DNA from: Chitinophagales bacterium | GTDB taxonomy: Bacteria > Bacteroidota > Bacteroidia > Chitinophagales > JABDMM01 | NCBI GenBank assembly: GCA_013001465.1 | Contig: JABDMM010000033.1 | Location: forward strand, 1 to 64,000 | Length of the DNA: 64,000 nucleotides | Direction: 5' to 3' | Part shown: positions 26,540 through 35,415 of the stretch, in pieces | Layout: the number at the start of each line of letters is the position of its first letter | How positions within the stretch are numbered: position 1 is the first letter of the stretch | The notes under the pieces: model-generated | Databases searched by the model: none | What the model was told of the DNA's origin: nothing | The model's input: the letters and a program-made list of their open reading frames with translations, nothing else | Program-made: the position numbers and the translations under genes

Positions 26540-27083
26540 AATTCTTTAGTAAATAGCTCTGTTCCTTTAATATCATTTTTTGAAGCTTTGCCCTTGCTTT
26601 TGCCAGATTTGACTTTGATGTCCCTTCGGCGATACCGAGCTTAGCAGAAATTTCTTTATGAGAGAACCCATCCATAACATAGAGGTTAAAAACTGTCCGA
26701 TACCCAGGAGGAAGTTTTTGTATCAGTTCGAGAATCTCTTTTGCAGACAAAGTATCTAAGACATCTACAGTCTTGGACACAGGTGCAGCATGTTCTAAGG
26801 TTGCATGATGCTTATGTCGTGCTTCCTTACGATAGTGATCTATTGCACTATTGATCATGATTCTGTAGATCCAACCATCTAGATTGCCGATCTTAGGTTT
26901 GTATTTTGCAATGGTATTGAACACTTTGAAAAAACCGACATTCATGATTTCCCTGGCTTCCTCTCTATTGGATGCATATCGCATACATACGGCTAGCATT
27001 TTCCCATAATAAGATTCGTATAACTTTTTTTGGGAGAGCCTGTTTTGTTCTATACAACCTTGTATGATGTCGTTCATGTTCAT
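26529..27083 (-). CDS. ECF-family RNA polymerase sigma factor (184 aa)
   Basis: Region 2 is visible as the helices around YESYYGKMLAVCMRYASN and DGWIYRIMINSAIDHYRK; region 4 as LPPGYRTVFNLYVMDGFSHKEI followed by LGIAEGTSKSNLAKARAKL. I place the start at ATG 27083 (MNMNDIIQG), which gives the usual ECF length; an in-frame ATG at 27173 would add 30 residues without similarity and across an inverted repeat. The downstream gene overlaps by 11 bases and encodes the probable cognate anti-sigma protein. Likely to direct transcription of its own operon and a small envelope-related set (inference). Confidence 0.92.
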   Translation of the reverse strand: MNMNDIIQGCIEQNRLSQKKLYESYYGKMLAVCMRYASNREEAREIMNVGFFKVFNTIAKYKPKIGNLDGWIYRIMINSAIDHYRKEARHKHHATLEHAAPVSKTVDVLDTLSAKEILELIQKLPPGYRTVFNLYVMDGFSHKEISAKLGIAEGTSKSNLAKARAKLQKMILKEQSYLLKNYVK

Positions 27084-27101
27084 GTAGACCACCCTGGTTG
27101 T

Positions 27102-27133
27102 GTGAGAGATCTTGTGGGTTATCTTTCTCTCAC
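27102..27133. promoter_or_regulatory. Inverted repeat upstream of the sigma-factor gene
   Basis: GTGAGAGA (27102-27109) and TCTCTCAC (27126-27133) are perfect complements separated by 16 bases, starting 19 bases upstream of the sigma-factor ATG. It may be an operator or a leader hairpin. Its presence argues against the longer sigma-factor start at 27173. Confidence 0.4.
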
Positions 27134-27381
27134 TTAACTGTGCTTCCTTAAAGTTATTGCAGATTTCGGACATTTACACCATACTTTATATCATATTTAA
27201 CAAACTATTGTCATATTCCGTATCAAAAATGACGTATAAGCCAAACTAAGCGTTGCTTTTAGATCATGGGATAACTACATTTATTCTCTTTTTATTAAAT
27301 AATTGAAGATGTATTGTGATCTCGGATTGACTACCAGATGCTTATGAAATCAGCTATAATTACTTTTTTCAGTTTAAAAAA

Positions 27382-27810
27382 ATGACTAAAAAATCAAAAA
27401 AAGCGGAAAGCTTTATCAGAACTCCCGGTTACCCTGGTGGAAGTGCTGCGATGAGGAAATTCATTGAGAAAAACCTAAAGTATCCCAAGGAGGCATTGGA
27501 GAATAACATTCAAGGAAAAGTTAGAGTGAAGTTTAAGTTAAATCAGAATGGAAAGGTTACCAGCGCACTTGTAGAAAAAGGAATAGGCCATGGTTGTGAT
27601 GAAGAAGCTTTGCGATTAGTTAAACTGTTGAATTTTAAAGCAGTCAAAAATCGTGGGGTTAAAGCCACTTTTGAGAAAACTATTTCAATCCCATTTTACT
27701 TCAAACGAAAACCTACTGCAGAGAAGAAGATCGTATATCAACTTATAGAGTCTTCTAAGGCTGAAGAAAAAAATACCTATACTTACACCATCTCAATCAA
27801 CAAGCAATAG
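27382..27810 (+). CDS. Orphan TonB C-terminal domain protein (142 aa)
   Basis: Residues of about 15-115 match a TonB C-terminal domain: PGGSAAMRKFIEKNLKYP, then NIQGKVRVKFKLNQNGKV and GCDEEALRLVKLLNF. A normal TonB has an inner-membrane anchor and a periplasmic linker; here neither is present and no signal peptide is visible, so as read the protein would be cytosolic. A seven-A run ends at the start codon, and a 14-16-codon open frame just upstream (from 27338/27344) overlaps the ATG by ATGA, so a lost N-terminal signal through a frameshift is possible but not shown. Three bases ahead of the methyltransferase gene, probably cotranscribed. Confidence 0.85.
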   Translation: MTKKSKKAESFIRTPGYPGGSAAMRKFIEKNLKYPKEALENNIQGKVRVKFKLNQNGKVTSALVEKGIGHGCDEEALRLVKLLNFKAVKNRGVKATFEKTISIPFYFKRKPTAEKKIVYQLIESSKAEEKNTYTYTISINKQ

Positions 27811-27813
27811 TAG

Positions 27814-28455
27814 ATGCACTTATTACCAGCAGAAGTTGAAAAATACATTGAAGATCACAGCAAAAAAGAAGAAGAGCAACTCTATGATCTGAACCGGGAA
27901 ACTCATCTGAAAATAATGAATCCACAGATGATCGCCGGACATGTTCAAGGGAAGTTTTTACAAATGATCAGCAGTATGGTTAAACCTGCCAGAGTTCTTG
28001 AAATAGGTACTTTCACAGGATACTCAGCGATATGTTTCGCTTGTGGTTTGCAAGAGCAAGGTGAGATCTATACCATAGAGTTTAATGAAGAGTTGCGGCC
28101 AATGATCGAAGATCAATTTGATAAAGCGGGACTTTCAGATAAGATACATCTTCATATCGGAGATGCTGCTGAGGTTATACCCACGCTGGACGGACCCTTC
28201 GATATTGTATATATTGATGCTGACAAGATCAATTATCATCGATATTTCGATCTTTCATTTCCTTTAGTTCCAGTTGGGGGTTATATTATTTCTGATAATG
28301 TATTATGGAGCGGAAAGGTCGCCCAAGCTCAAAAAGATAAGGAGACAAAGGCTCTGGATGACTATAATAAAAAACTGGTCAATGATCCAAGGATTGATAA
28401 CGTCTTAATTTCTGTAAGAGACGGTATAATGATTGCCCGAAAAATTGCACAGTAG
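27814..28455 (+). CDS. Class I SAM-dependent O-methyltransferase (213 aa)
   Basis: Matches the caffeoyl-CoA O-methyltransferase / catechol O-methyltransferase-like family: VLEIGTFTGYSA (SAM-binding loop, about 64-75), YTIEFNEE (acidic ribose ligand), HIGDAAEVIP, and the metal-binding DIVYIDADK with IISDNVLWSG. It transfers a methyl group to a hydroxyl of a small aromatic molecule; the substrate is unknown. Cytosolic, full length, directly after the TonB-domain gene. Confidence 0.93.
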   Translation: MHLLPAEVEKYIEDHSKKEEEQLYDLNRETHLKIMNPQMIAGHVQGKFLQMISSMVKPARVLEIGTFTGYSAICFACGLQEQGEIYTIEFNEELRPMIEDQFDKAGLSDKIHLHIGDAAEVIPTLDGPFDIVYIDADKINYHRYFDLSFPLVPVGGYIISDNVLWSGKVAQAQKDKETKALDDYNKKLVNDPRIDNVLISVRDGIMIARKIAQ

Positions 28456-28503
28456 AGCCAATATTTGTTCATAAGCTGGTAATTTCTATATCCCCAGGTA
28501 CAA

Positions 28504-28511
28504 TAATTTTG
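28504..28511 (+). promoter_or_regulatory. Possible Bacteroidota -7 promoter box for the glucosaminidase gene
   Basis: TAATTTTG matches the TAnnTTTG -7 consensus of Bacteroidota and lies 28 bases before the ATG at 28540, in a short intergenic gap. No clear -33 TTG is seen at the expected spacing. Confidence 0.35.
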
Positions 28512-28539
28512 AATTTCAGAAGGTTTAATTTGAAATTAC

Positions 28540-29913
28540 ATGAAGTACCTATTTCCATTTCTTTCACTATTTCTTTTCATATCTGAGATCTCGGCTCAGA
28601 GCGATGTTGAAGATTATATCCAGCAATTCAACCGGATGGCAGTTGAAGAGATGCACAAATTTGGGATACCGGCATCCATAACTCTGGCTCAGGGTATACT
28701 CGAATCTGGGAGCGGTAAGTCAGGACTGGCAGTGAGATCCAATAATCACTTTGGAATTAAATGTCATACTGGGTGGGCAGGAAGGAAAACCTACCATGAT
28801 GATGACAAGAAGAATGAGTGCTTCAGAGTCTACACAGAAGCATCCGAATCCTTCAGGGATCATTCGTTGTTTCTGTTCCACAGAAGTAGATATTCTTTTC
28901 TTTTTGAACTGGAAAGAACAGACTATAAAGAATGGGCAAAGGGTCTCAAAAAAGCCGGCTATGCTACAAATCCGAAATATGCACATCTGCTGATCAACCT
29001 TATTGAAAGGTACAACCTTCACGCTTACGATCTTATAGAAGACATGGAAATGTATGCTGAGATGGAGAAAAAGAAAAATGCAGACGAAAACGAGCAGGAA
29101 TTGTCTGAAGAACTTGCCAATGTTGGTGGTCCTATAACTGATGAGGTCAAACCTATTATTAGTCAGCACTCAGGAAATGTATTCCTTTTCAACAGAATTA
29201 AAACAGTTATCTCAGGCCCGGATGATAATCTGGTGAGCATCTCCCAGAAACATAATATCAAGATCAAAAGGCTTAAAAAGTATAACGAACTTTATGACGG
29301 AGAAGACTTAACTCCGGGGATGAAAGTGTTTCTTCAACCAAAAAGAAAAAAGGGTCCTTACCGTTATCATGTAGTAAAACCTGGCGAAAGCATCCGAGAA
29401 ATTGCTCAGATGTATGGTATGAAAGCAGGCGACCTCTATGAGAAAAACCATATGCAAGCCAACGATCAGGCAGCGCCTTCTGAGTTACTATCATTGAGAA
29501 AAACAAACGATAACACACCTGCCACAATTTCTTATGAGGAGTTTCTTAGGAATAAAAACGAAATGATAAAACAGAAAGAAAGGTTAGAAAAAAAGGTTGT
29601 GGAGTCTCCGGCTCCAATTGTTGCTGATAAAAAGGAGAGGATAATTGAAAGCCCTCCACAAATTGACGAGCTTGTTAACAACGAGAAACCCAGTGAGGTT
29701 ATCGAAGAAGTTGCAGAATTGAATGAGGACGGTGATGAAATTATTGAAGCCGCAGCAGATGTCGCTGAAGAAGCAATATATACCGTTCAGAAGGGTGACA
29801 CACTCTATTCTATCGCAAGATGGTTTAAGACATCAGTAGAGAACATTAAAGCCTGGAACAACTTAGAATCCAATGCACTCGCAATTGGGCAAGCGCTTAT
29901 AGTTGGAAAATAA
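28540..29913 (+). CDS. Secreted glucosaminidase with LysM repeats (457 aa)
   Basis: A signal peptide (residues 1-19, ending ISAQS) leads into a glucosaminidase domain of the LytG/FlgJ type (about 22-160): PASITLAQGILESGSGKSGLA with the catalytic Glu, NNHFGIKCH and YHDDDKKNECFRVY. LysM-like regions follow at about 225-265 and 280-320, and a clear LysM is at the C-terminus (VQKGDTLYSIARWF to GQALIVGK, about 413-457), after a Glu-rich linker. It should cleave glycan strands of peptidoglycan in the periplasm, held there by LysM. The gene stands alone between the methyltransferase and hpt. Confidence 0.93.
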   Translation: MKYLFPFLSLFLFISEISAQSDVEDYIQQFNRMAVEEMHKFGIPASITLAQGILESGSGKSGLAVRSNNHFGIKCHTGWAGRKTYHDDDKKNECFRVYTEASESFRDHSLFLFHRSRYSFLFELERTDYKEWAKGLKKAGYATNPKYAHLLINLIERYNLHAYDLIEDMEMYAEMEKKKNADENEQELSEELANVGGPITDEVKPIISQHSGNVFLFNRIKTVISGPDDNLVSISQKHNIKIKRLKKYNELYDGEDLTPGMKVFLQPKRKKGPYRYHVVKPGESIREIAQMYGMKAGDLYEKNHMQANDQAAPSELLSLRKTNDNTPATISYEEFLRNKNEMIKQKERLEKKVVESPAPIVADKKERIIESPPQIDELVNNEKPSEVIEEVAELNEDGDEIIEAAADVAEEAIYTVQKGDTLYSIARWFKTSVENIKAWNNLESNALAIGQALIVGK

Positions 29914-29946
29914 TCATGTTTTCCACATCTTTGGGCAAAATTAGTA

Positions 29947-30489
29947 GTGCCTGAAGAATTGAAAATAAAAGACCTGCATTTTAGTAAGTTCATCAATAGC
30001 GATAAGATCCAGACTGCGATCAAAGAAATCGCATACTTGATCAATAGAGATTACAAGGATAAAAACCCTCTGTTTTTAGTGATTCTTAATGGTGCATTTA
30101 TGTTCGCATCAGACTTACTAAAATGCGTTGAGATCCCATGTGAAGTTTCCTTTGTTAAATTGAAGTCTTATCATAAAACAGAATCATCGGGTGTTATAAA
30201 GAAACTGATCGGTATTGAACATGATCTCTCAAATAAAGATATTATCATAGTCGAAGATATCGTCGACTCGGGTAGGACCATCAATGACGTATTACCCCAA
30301 ATTAACTCCTTGAACCCGAAGAGTATTAAGATCGCGACTCTTCTCTACAAGCCGATGTCTATCGAACATGAGGTAGATCTGGCTTTTATCGGTTTTGAAA
30401 TACCTGACGCGTTCGTTGTTGGCTATGGTCTCGATTACGATGGACTAGGCAGAAATCTTCAAGATATCTACCAGCTAAGCGAAAAGTGA
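29947..30489 (+). CDS. hpt: Hypoxanthine phosphoribosyltransferase
   Basis: Purine salvage enzyme joining hypoxanthine or guanine to PRPP. The PRPP-binding signature IIIVEDIVDSGRTIND (about 98-113) and the flanking KLKSYHKTESSG flexible loop match the family, as does LVILNGAFMFASDL near residue 45. Length (180 aa) is typical. GTG at 29947 is the best start; no ATG is available upstream before a stop. A CATCTTTG sequence 10-20 bases upstream, with TTG 20 bases further, may be its promoter. Followed by adk at 40 bases. Confidence 0.93.
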   Translation: MPEELKIKDLHFSKFINSDKIQTAIKEIAYLINRDYKDKNPLFLVILNGAFMFASDLLKCVEIPCEVSFVKLKSYHKTESSGVIKKLIGIEHDLSNKDIIIVEDIVDSGRTINDVLPQINSLNPKSIKIATLLYKPMSIEHEVDLAFIGFEIPDAFVVGYGLDYDGLGRNLQDIYQLSEK

Positions 30490-30499
30490 TTTAATGTAT

Positions 30500-30507
30500 T
30501 AAATTTG
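30500..30507 (+). promoter_or_regulatory. Possible -7 promoter box for adk
   Basis: TAAATTTG fits TAnnTTTG and lies 22 bases before the adk ATG, in the 40-base gap after hpt. A -33 TTG is not evident, so the call is weak. Confidence 0.35.
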
Positions 30508-30529
30508 CTCTCTTAATCTAATTTCATTT

Positions 30530-31108
30530 ATGATAAATTTAATTTTGTTTGGCCCTCCTGGAAGTGGTAAAGGGACCCAGGCTGAAAATATTGTCAAGAA
30601 GTATAGTTTCCTTCATATCTCTACCGGAGATCTATTGAGAGAGGAAATGAAGAATGAAACCAAATTGGGCCTGAAAGCGAAAAACTTCATGGATAAAGGA
30701 GATTTGGTCCCTGATGAAGTGGTTATCGGAATGCTTGAGGATAAACTTAGAAACAATCAACAGGCGAAAGGAATAATTTTCGATGGCTTCCCCAGAACGG
30801 TGAATCAAGCTAAAGCTTTGGACAGAATGCTGGAAACTCTCAATAAATCTATTGATAGAGTGTTATCATTAAAAGTAAATGATGAGGTGCTCGTAGAGAG
30901 ACTATTGAAGAGAGGTGCGATAAGCGGCAGGGCAGACGATAGAAACGAATCTGTTATCCGTAACCGAATAGAAAAATACTGGAATAAAACATCTCCTGTA
31001 GCAGAATATTATGATAGCAAATGTGTCCTTATGGAGATCCCGGGCGAGGGAAGTATAGGCGAAACGTTTGAGCTTCTTTGCGGTCAGCTGGAAATGCTGG
31101 TTGAATAA
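30530..31108 (+). CDS. adk: Adenylate kinase
   Basis: Interconverts ATP + AMP and 2 ADP. The P-loop GPPGSGKGTQ (about 7-16), HISTGDLLREE, the GFPRTVNQA substrate segment and the arginine-rich RADDRNESVIRNR region are all present. With 192 residues it is the short-lid form, without a zinc-binding LID. Followed at 12 bases by obg. Confidence 0.96.
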   Translation: MINLILFGPPGSGKGTQAENIVKKYSFLHISTGDLLREEMKNETKLGLKAKNFMDKGDLVPDEVVIGMLEDKLRNNQQAKGIIFDGFPRTVNQAKALDRMLETLNKSIDRVLSLKVNDEVLVERLLKRGAISGRADDRNESVIRNRIEKYWNKTSPVAEYYDSKCVLMEIPGEGSIGETFELLCGQLEMLVE

Positions 31109-31120
31109 ATAACATCCGCC

Positions 31121-32128
31121 ATGGCGCTGAAGCAGAACTTTATTGATTACGTAAAGATCATGTGCAGATCGGGGAAAGGAGGCGCTGGATCGGTTCACTT
31201 CAGAAGAGAGAAGTATATTCCAAAAGGAGGACCTGATGGTGGTGATGGTGGCCGCGGAGGTCATATAATTCTCAAAGGGAACCCCCAACTGTGGACTCTA
31301 CTCCATTTAAAATACAGAAAACATGTCATTGCCGGTCACGGCCACAATGGTGGATCTCAAAACAAGACAGGTGCAGATGGTGATGATGTTATACTCGAAG
31401 TCCCTTTGGGAACTGTTGCTAAAGATTTTAATACAGGTGAAGTTGTATTTGAGATCACTGAAGATGGTCAAAAACACATACTGGTAAAGGGCGGTCGTGG
31501 TGGTCTTGGAAATTCACATTTTAAATCTGCGACAAACCAAACCCCAACCTATGCCCAACCCGGTGAAGAAGGAAAAGAAGAATGGAAGATACTGGAGCTC
31601 AAGGTCCTTGCAGATGTTGGCCTTGTAGGTTTTCCAAATGCCGGAAAGTCTACATTATTATCTGTGGTCTCAGCCGCTAAACCTAAGATTGCCGAATACG
31701 CCTTTACAACCCTTACACCAAACCTCGGTATCGTTAATTATCGTGACCACAGGTCTTTTGTGATGGCAGACATTCCCGGAATAATCGAAGGAGCGCATAA
31801 AGGAAAAGGTTTGGGTTTGCGATTCCTGAGACATATAGAACGAAACTCTGCGCTACTCTTTATGGTGCCTGCCGATAGTGAAAATATAATGAAGGAATAT
31901 AAAGTCCTGGTCGAAGAACTGAAAAAATACAATCCTGAATTGTTGGATAAGGAACGGATGTTGGCAATCACGAAATCAGATCTGGTAGATGACGAATTGA
32001 AAGAATTGATCATAGAAGATATCAGCACAACTATTCCATATGTATTCATTTCTTCCATCACCTCATCAGGTATCGACCAGTTGAAAGATGAGCTTTGGAA
32101 GATGTTGAACAAACCTGTTGAAGCCTGA
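31121..32128 (+). CDS. obgE: Obg/CgtA family GTPase
   Basis: The glycine-rich Obg domain spans about residues 1-158 ([23 protein letters not shown]), then the GTPase domain: [11 protein letters not shown] (G1), TTLTPNLG (G2), [16 protein letters not shown] (G3, Obg-type), TKSD (G4) and a late SS-I-T-S-S region (G5). Obg proteins support 50S ribosome assembly and stress control. The variable C-terminal OCT domain is absent, as is common. Overlapped or abutted by the next gene. Confidence 0.96.
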   Translation: MALKQNFIDYVKIMCRSGKGGAGSVHFRREKYIPKGGPDGGDGGRGGHIILKGNPQLWTLLHLKYRKHVIAGHGHNGGSQNKTGADGDDVILEVPLGTVAKDFNTGEVVFEITEDGQKHILVKGGRGGLGNSHFKSATNQTPTYAQPGEEGKEEWKILELKVLADVGLVGFPNAGKSTLLSVVSAAKPKIAEYAFTTLTPNLGIVNYRDHRSFVMADIPGIIEGAHKGKGLGLRFLRHIERNSALLFMVPADSENIMKEYKVLVEELKKYNPELLDKERMLAITKSDLVDDELKELIIEDISTTIPYVFISSITSSGIDQLKDELWKMLNKPVEA

Positions 32129-32129
32129 T

Positions 32130-33014
32130 ATGCTTCTCAATATTTTTTTTCTTGTTTTAACTTCGGTGATCTGGGGATCCTCCTTTATTCTAATGAAAAA
32201 AGGTCTTGCTGAATTTAATCCAATTGAGGTTGCAGCGATCAGATTAAGTGTGACCTTTTTCACGATGCTTCCTTTCTTTTTTATAGCAGTAAAAAGAATC
32301 CGCAAGGAGCAAGTTAAATGGTTGTTTGTTGTTGCCATACTAGGTAGCGGTTTGCCGGCAATACTGTTCGCAACTTCTATTTCAAAAATTGATAGCTCTG
32401 TCGCAGGAATCGTGAACTCAACGGTACCCTTATTCACTCTTGTGGTAGGGGTGGTCTTCTTCAGTATAAAACAAAGATTGATTAAAATAATTGGTGTTTT
32501 TATCGGCCTTGGCGGTGCTGCAATTCTCGTTTTCTATAATAGCGATGGCCAGGTTAACACCAACTACGCATATGCAATGCTCGCAGTTCTGGCCACAGTT
32601 TGTTACGGTTTCAACACGAATATTCTAAAAACTCACTTCAACGATATCAATCCACTTCACCTTATCTCTATGATGTATGTAGTGATAGGGATTCCAGCAA
32701 TGATATTTCTATTGTCATCAAACGTTTCAGCGAAGTTTACCGGTGAAGCTGCTGTATGGCAAGCTTTTGGTGCTATAGTTATTCTCGGTATACTCGGTTC
32801 AGCTTTTGCGATGTTCTTTTTCGTCAAACTTCTGCAGCGTACTTCGGCGTTGTTTGCGTCGACCGTGACGTATCTAATTCCTATTGTTGCTGTGATGTGG
32901 GGTTTATATGATGGAGAATCAATCGGGATCGTTCAAATGATCGGGATGCTCTTTATTTTATCGGGAGTTTATCTCGTCAATAAGGTTAGTCGTTCTCAGA
33001 ACTCACCGCTATAA
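32130..33014 (+). CDS. EamA-type drug/metabolite transporter (294 aa)
   Basis: Ten predicted membrane helices in two five-helix EamA halves; hallmark SVIWGSSFILMKKGL near the N-terminus and PIVAVMWGLYDGE in the second half. I choose ATG 32130, one base past the obg stop, over TTG 32118, which would add four residues inside obg. Inner-membrane exporter of an unknown small molecule. Its 3' end overlaps the convergent ridA gene by 29 bases. Confidence 0.9.
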   Translation: MLLNIFFLVLTSVIWGSSFILMKKGLAEFNPIEVAAIRLSVTFFTMLPFFFIAVKRIRKEQVKWLFVVAILGSGLPAILFATSISKIDSSVAGIVNSTVPLFTLVVGVVFFSIKQRLIKIIGVFIGLGGAAILVFYNSDGQVNTNYAYAMLAVLATVCYGFNTNILKTHFNDINPLHLISMMYVVIGIPAMIFLLSSNVSAKFTGEAAVWQAFGAIVILGILGSAFAMFFFVKLLQRTSALFASTVTYLIPIVAVMWGLYDGESIGIVQMIGMLFILSGVYLVNKVSRSQNSPL

Positions 33015-33378
33015 GCGAGATCTCTACGTTTACATTTTTAGGCAAACGCGATACCTCTACTGTTTCCCTTGCCGGTTTGATATTTTCAAAAACAGAATTG
33101 TACACCTTGTTCATACTGTTGAAATCATCCATGCTCTTCAAGAATACACTAGCCTTCACAACATTTTCAAAACTCATATTTGCAGCTTCCAATACATATC
33201 CTAGATTTCGAAGGACTTGATTTGATTCTTTTTCAATACTCCCGTTTACCATGGAATCCGTTGCTGCATCGATCGCAATTTGCCCTGAGGCATAAAGTGT
33301 ACCGTTGATCAAAATTGCCTGACTATATGGGCCAATTGGTTTCGGAGCTTTATCTGTATATATAATTTCCTTACTCAT
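32986..33378 (-). CDS. RidA family protein (enamine/imine deaminase)
   Basis: The 130-residue product starting at ATG 33378 (MSKEIIYTDKAPKPIGPYSQ) has the size and motifs of the RidA/YjgF/UK114 family: YASGQIAID, LKSMDDFNSMNKVY and KPARETVEVSRLPKNVNVEI with the conserved substrate-binding Arg. These trimeric proteins hydrolyse reactive 2-aminoacrylate-type enamines. The upstream in-frame ATG at 33474 would add 32 residues overlapping the divergent gene and is rejected. Confidence 0.93.
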   Translation of the reverse strand: MSKEIIYTDKAPKPIGPYSQAILINGTLYASGQIAIDAATDSMVNGSIEKESNQVLRNLGYVLEAANMSFENVVKASVFLKSMDDFNSMNKVYNSVFENIKPARETVEVSRLPKNVNVEISLIAVSSEND

Positions 33379-33421
33379 GTAAATGCTTTTGTAATTTAGA
33401 CACTCTAAAATATCAAATGGA

Positions 33422-34120
33422 ATGAAAATACTACTGATCGGTGAAGATAGAAGAATAGAAGAGATGAAATGCAAGTTAAAAGGTCTGGAGTTTGAGATCG
33501 ATCGCTCTGATGGAGATGAGGATGAGGATTATCAGGACTATGATGTCATATTCGATCTGAATTTCGATGATAATCCGGAAAGAATTGATCTGTATACCTC
33601 ATTAAAAAATAAACACATATTCCTTTCCACAGTCAAAATCTCCCTTGCAGAAGCTGTTTTTATCTCTGAAACGAAAGTGAAATGTAAGCTTTATGGTATT
33701 AATGCTTTAGCAGGATTTATCGATAAGGAATTGTGGGAGGTAAGTGTATTTCAGGATTACCTGAAGGATGACCTGGAGAAAGTTCTGAATGATATGAAAG
33801 TCAGTTTTCAATTAGTACAGGATAGAATTGGTATGGTCACCCCCAGAATATTATTTATGATAATAAATGAAGCATGTTATACAGTTCAGGAAGGAACCGC
33901 CAGCAAAGAAGACATCGATCTTGCAATGAAATTCGGTACAAATTATCCCGCCGGACCTTTCGAATGGGCAGATAGGATAGGAATTTCCGATGTTTTTGAA
34001 TCGCTAATTTCAATTTACGAGGATACCAAAGATGAAAGATATAAGGTCTGTGCGCTCTTGAAAAGGCAATATCTATTGAACAGACCGTTTTTTAAGAAAA
34101 AAGTTTTAGAAAGCACCTGA
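33422..34120 (+). CDS. Degenerate 3-hydroxyacyl-CoA dehydrogenase homologue (232 aa)
   Basis: The C-terminal half (about 135-225) clearly matches the 3HCDH C-terminal domain: GMVTPRILFMIINEACYTVQ, then SKEDIDLAMKFGTNYPAGPF. The N-terminal half stands where the NAD-binding Rossmann domain should be but is only about 130 residues. Its opening loop reads IGEDRRI instead of GxGxxG, an acidic stretch (DGDEDEDYQDYD) follows, and the normal active-site segment with histidine (GLHFFNP in active enzymes) reads GINALAG (G92-G98). So it probably does not bind NAD or dehydrogenate. It opens a run of four plus-strand genes and overlaps the next by one base. Confidence 0.85.
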   Translation: MKILLIGEDRRIEEMKCKLKGLEFEIDRSDGDEDEDYQDYDVIFDLNFDDNPERIDLYTSLKNKHIFLSTVKISLAEAVFISETKVKCKLYGINALAGFIDKELWEVSVFQDYLKDDLEKVLNDMKVSFQLVQDRIGMVTPRILFMIINEACYTVQEGTASKEDIDLAMKFGTNYPAGPFEWADRIGISDVFESLISIYEDTKDERYKVCALLKRQYLLNRPFFKKKVLEST

Positions 34121-35415
34121 TGATCCATGTTTTCTCTATTTCTCTATCTCCAAGGCTTGAATACATACTAGCGTTCTTAATTAAAGATTTTTTTGGAAGT
34201 GACTTCGAGTTGTATACGGATCTTTCAGAATTTGAAATGCTTGAAGGACCAAAGATATCTTATGGTAAAAGAGCGGAACGGAGTATATATATTCCTTCTC
34301 AAGGTCTGCTATTCGAAAATGGCATTCACCCGCAGACAATTGAAATAGATGGTGGACCAAAAAAGGAATTTTTTAAGGTTGATGGTGAGGGATTTGATGT
34401 GTTATCTGCCTGTTTCTATTTGCTTTCACGTTATGAAGAATATTTGCCTTCAAAGCGAGATAAGTATGGTAGATTTTCGTCTGAAGATTCAATTTTAGGC
34501 AAACACGATCTGTTAGATCGACCTTTAGTTGATGAGTATGCGATCGATCTGAAAACTGAAATCGAAAGCAAGTTTGGTTGTCAATTAAAAGAACGCAACT
34601 ATACCTTTCTTCCAACCTATGATATAGATATTGCTTTTGCTTATAAAGGTCGGGGAATCTGGAGAACTGCCGGTGGTATTGGAAGATCATTGATCCATGG
34701 TGATTTCAAAAGCATCAGTAAAAGAGTAGCAGCGATCACTGATGTAGAAAGCGATCCCTTTGATACGTTTGCTTTGTTAGATGAGATCAATAAAGAAAAC
34801 GATCTAAAGCCTATTTACTTTTTCCATGTTGGCGAATATGCTTTTCTAGATAAGAATGTGAGCGTAAAATACGAGCCTTACAGGAGTTTGATCGAGAATT
34901 TATCTAAAAAATATGAGATTGCTTTGCATCCCTCGTATCAGTCAAATGCGGATATAGGTAAATTAGTTAGTGAGAAAGAAAAACTGGAGACTATTACAGG
35001 AAAGCAGGTTTTTAAAAGCAGGCAGCACTTTCTGATGCTGGAACTACCTAAAACATATAGACTACTATTAAAGTTAGGAATAAGATCAGATTATAGCATG
35101 GCGTTTCCGGATCGACCCGGATTTAGAGCAGGTACTTGCACTCCATTCAAATTTTATGACCTGGAACTTGAAGAGGAGACCAAATTGACTATTTATCCAT
35201 TTCAACTAATGGATACAACATTCCCTTCCTATATGAAGGTTGATTTTAACAGAGCCGTTGAGATTTCAAAGAGAATAATCGATAGCGTTCGAAGTGTGGA
35301 AGGTACATTTGTTTCATTGTGGCATAATAATTCACTGAGCAATCACGAGGAATGGAAGGGTTGGCAGAGCTTTTATGAAGAAGTTGTAAAGTATGCAAAG
35401 CAAGAGTATGATTAA
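34120..35415 (+). CDS. Polysaccharide deacetylase family protein (431 aa)
   Basis: Residues 1-150 form an N-terminal domain common in Bacteroidota proteins of this kind (DUF7033-like, by my recollection). The NodB-like domain starts at about residue 160: FLPTYDIDIAFAY with the metal-binding aspartates, HVGEYAF, ALHPSYQSN with the histidine, and SLWHNNSLSN late in the chain. It probably removes acetyl groups from a cell-surface or wall glycan, but no signal peptide is visible, so a cytosolic or biosynthetic step is also possible. Overlaps the previous gene by one base and the next by 23. Confidence 0.85.
   Translation: MIHVFSISLSPRLEYILAFLIKDFFGSDFELYTDLSEFEMLEGPKISYGKRAERSIYIPSQGLLFENGIHPQTIEIDGGPKKEFFKVDGEGFDVLSACFYLLSRYEEYLPSKRDKYGRFSSEDSILGKHDLLDRPLVDEYAIDLKTEIESKFGCQLKERNYTFLPTYDIDIAFAYKGRGIWRTAGGIGRSLIHGDFKSISKRVAAITDVESDPFDTFALLDEINKENDLKPIYFFHVGEYAFLDKNVSVKYEPYRSLIENLSKKYEIALHPSYQSNADIGKLVSEKEKLETITGKQVFKSRQHFLMLELPKTYRLLLKLGIRSDYSMAFPDRPGFRAGTCTPFKFYDLELEEETKLTIYPFQLMDTTFPSYMKVDFNRAVEISKRIIDSVRSVEGTFVSLWHNNSLSNHEEWKGWQSFYEEVVKYAKQEYD

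Noticed and set aside
27084-27173. Extended sigma-factor N-terminus
   Set aside because: It would cross an inverted repeat, adds 30 unrelated residues, and the start at 27083 gives the usual ECF length.
33379-33474. 32-residue N-terminal extension of the RidA protein
   Set aside because: The family begins at the ATG at 33378, and the extension would overlap the divergent gene.
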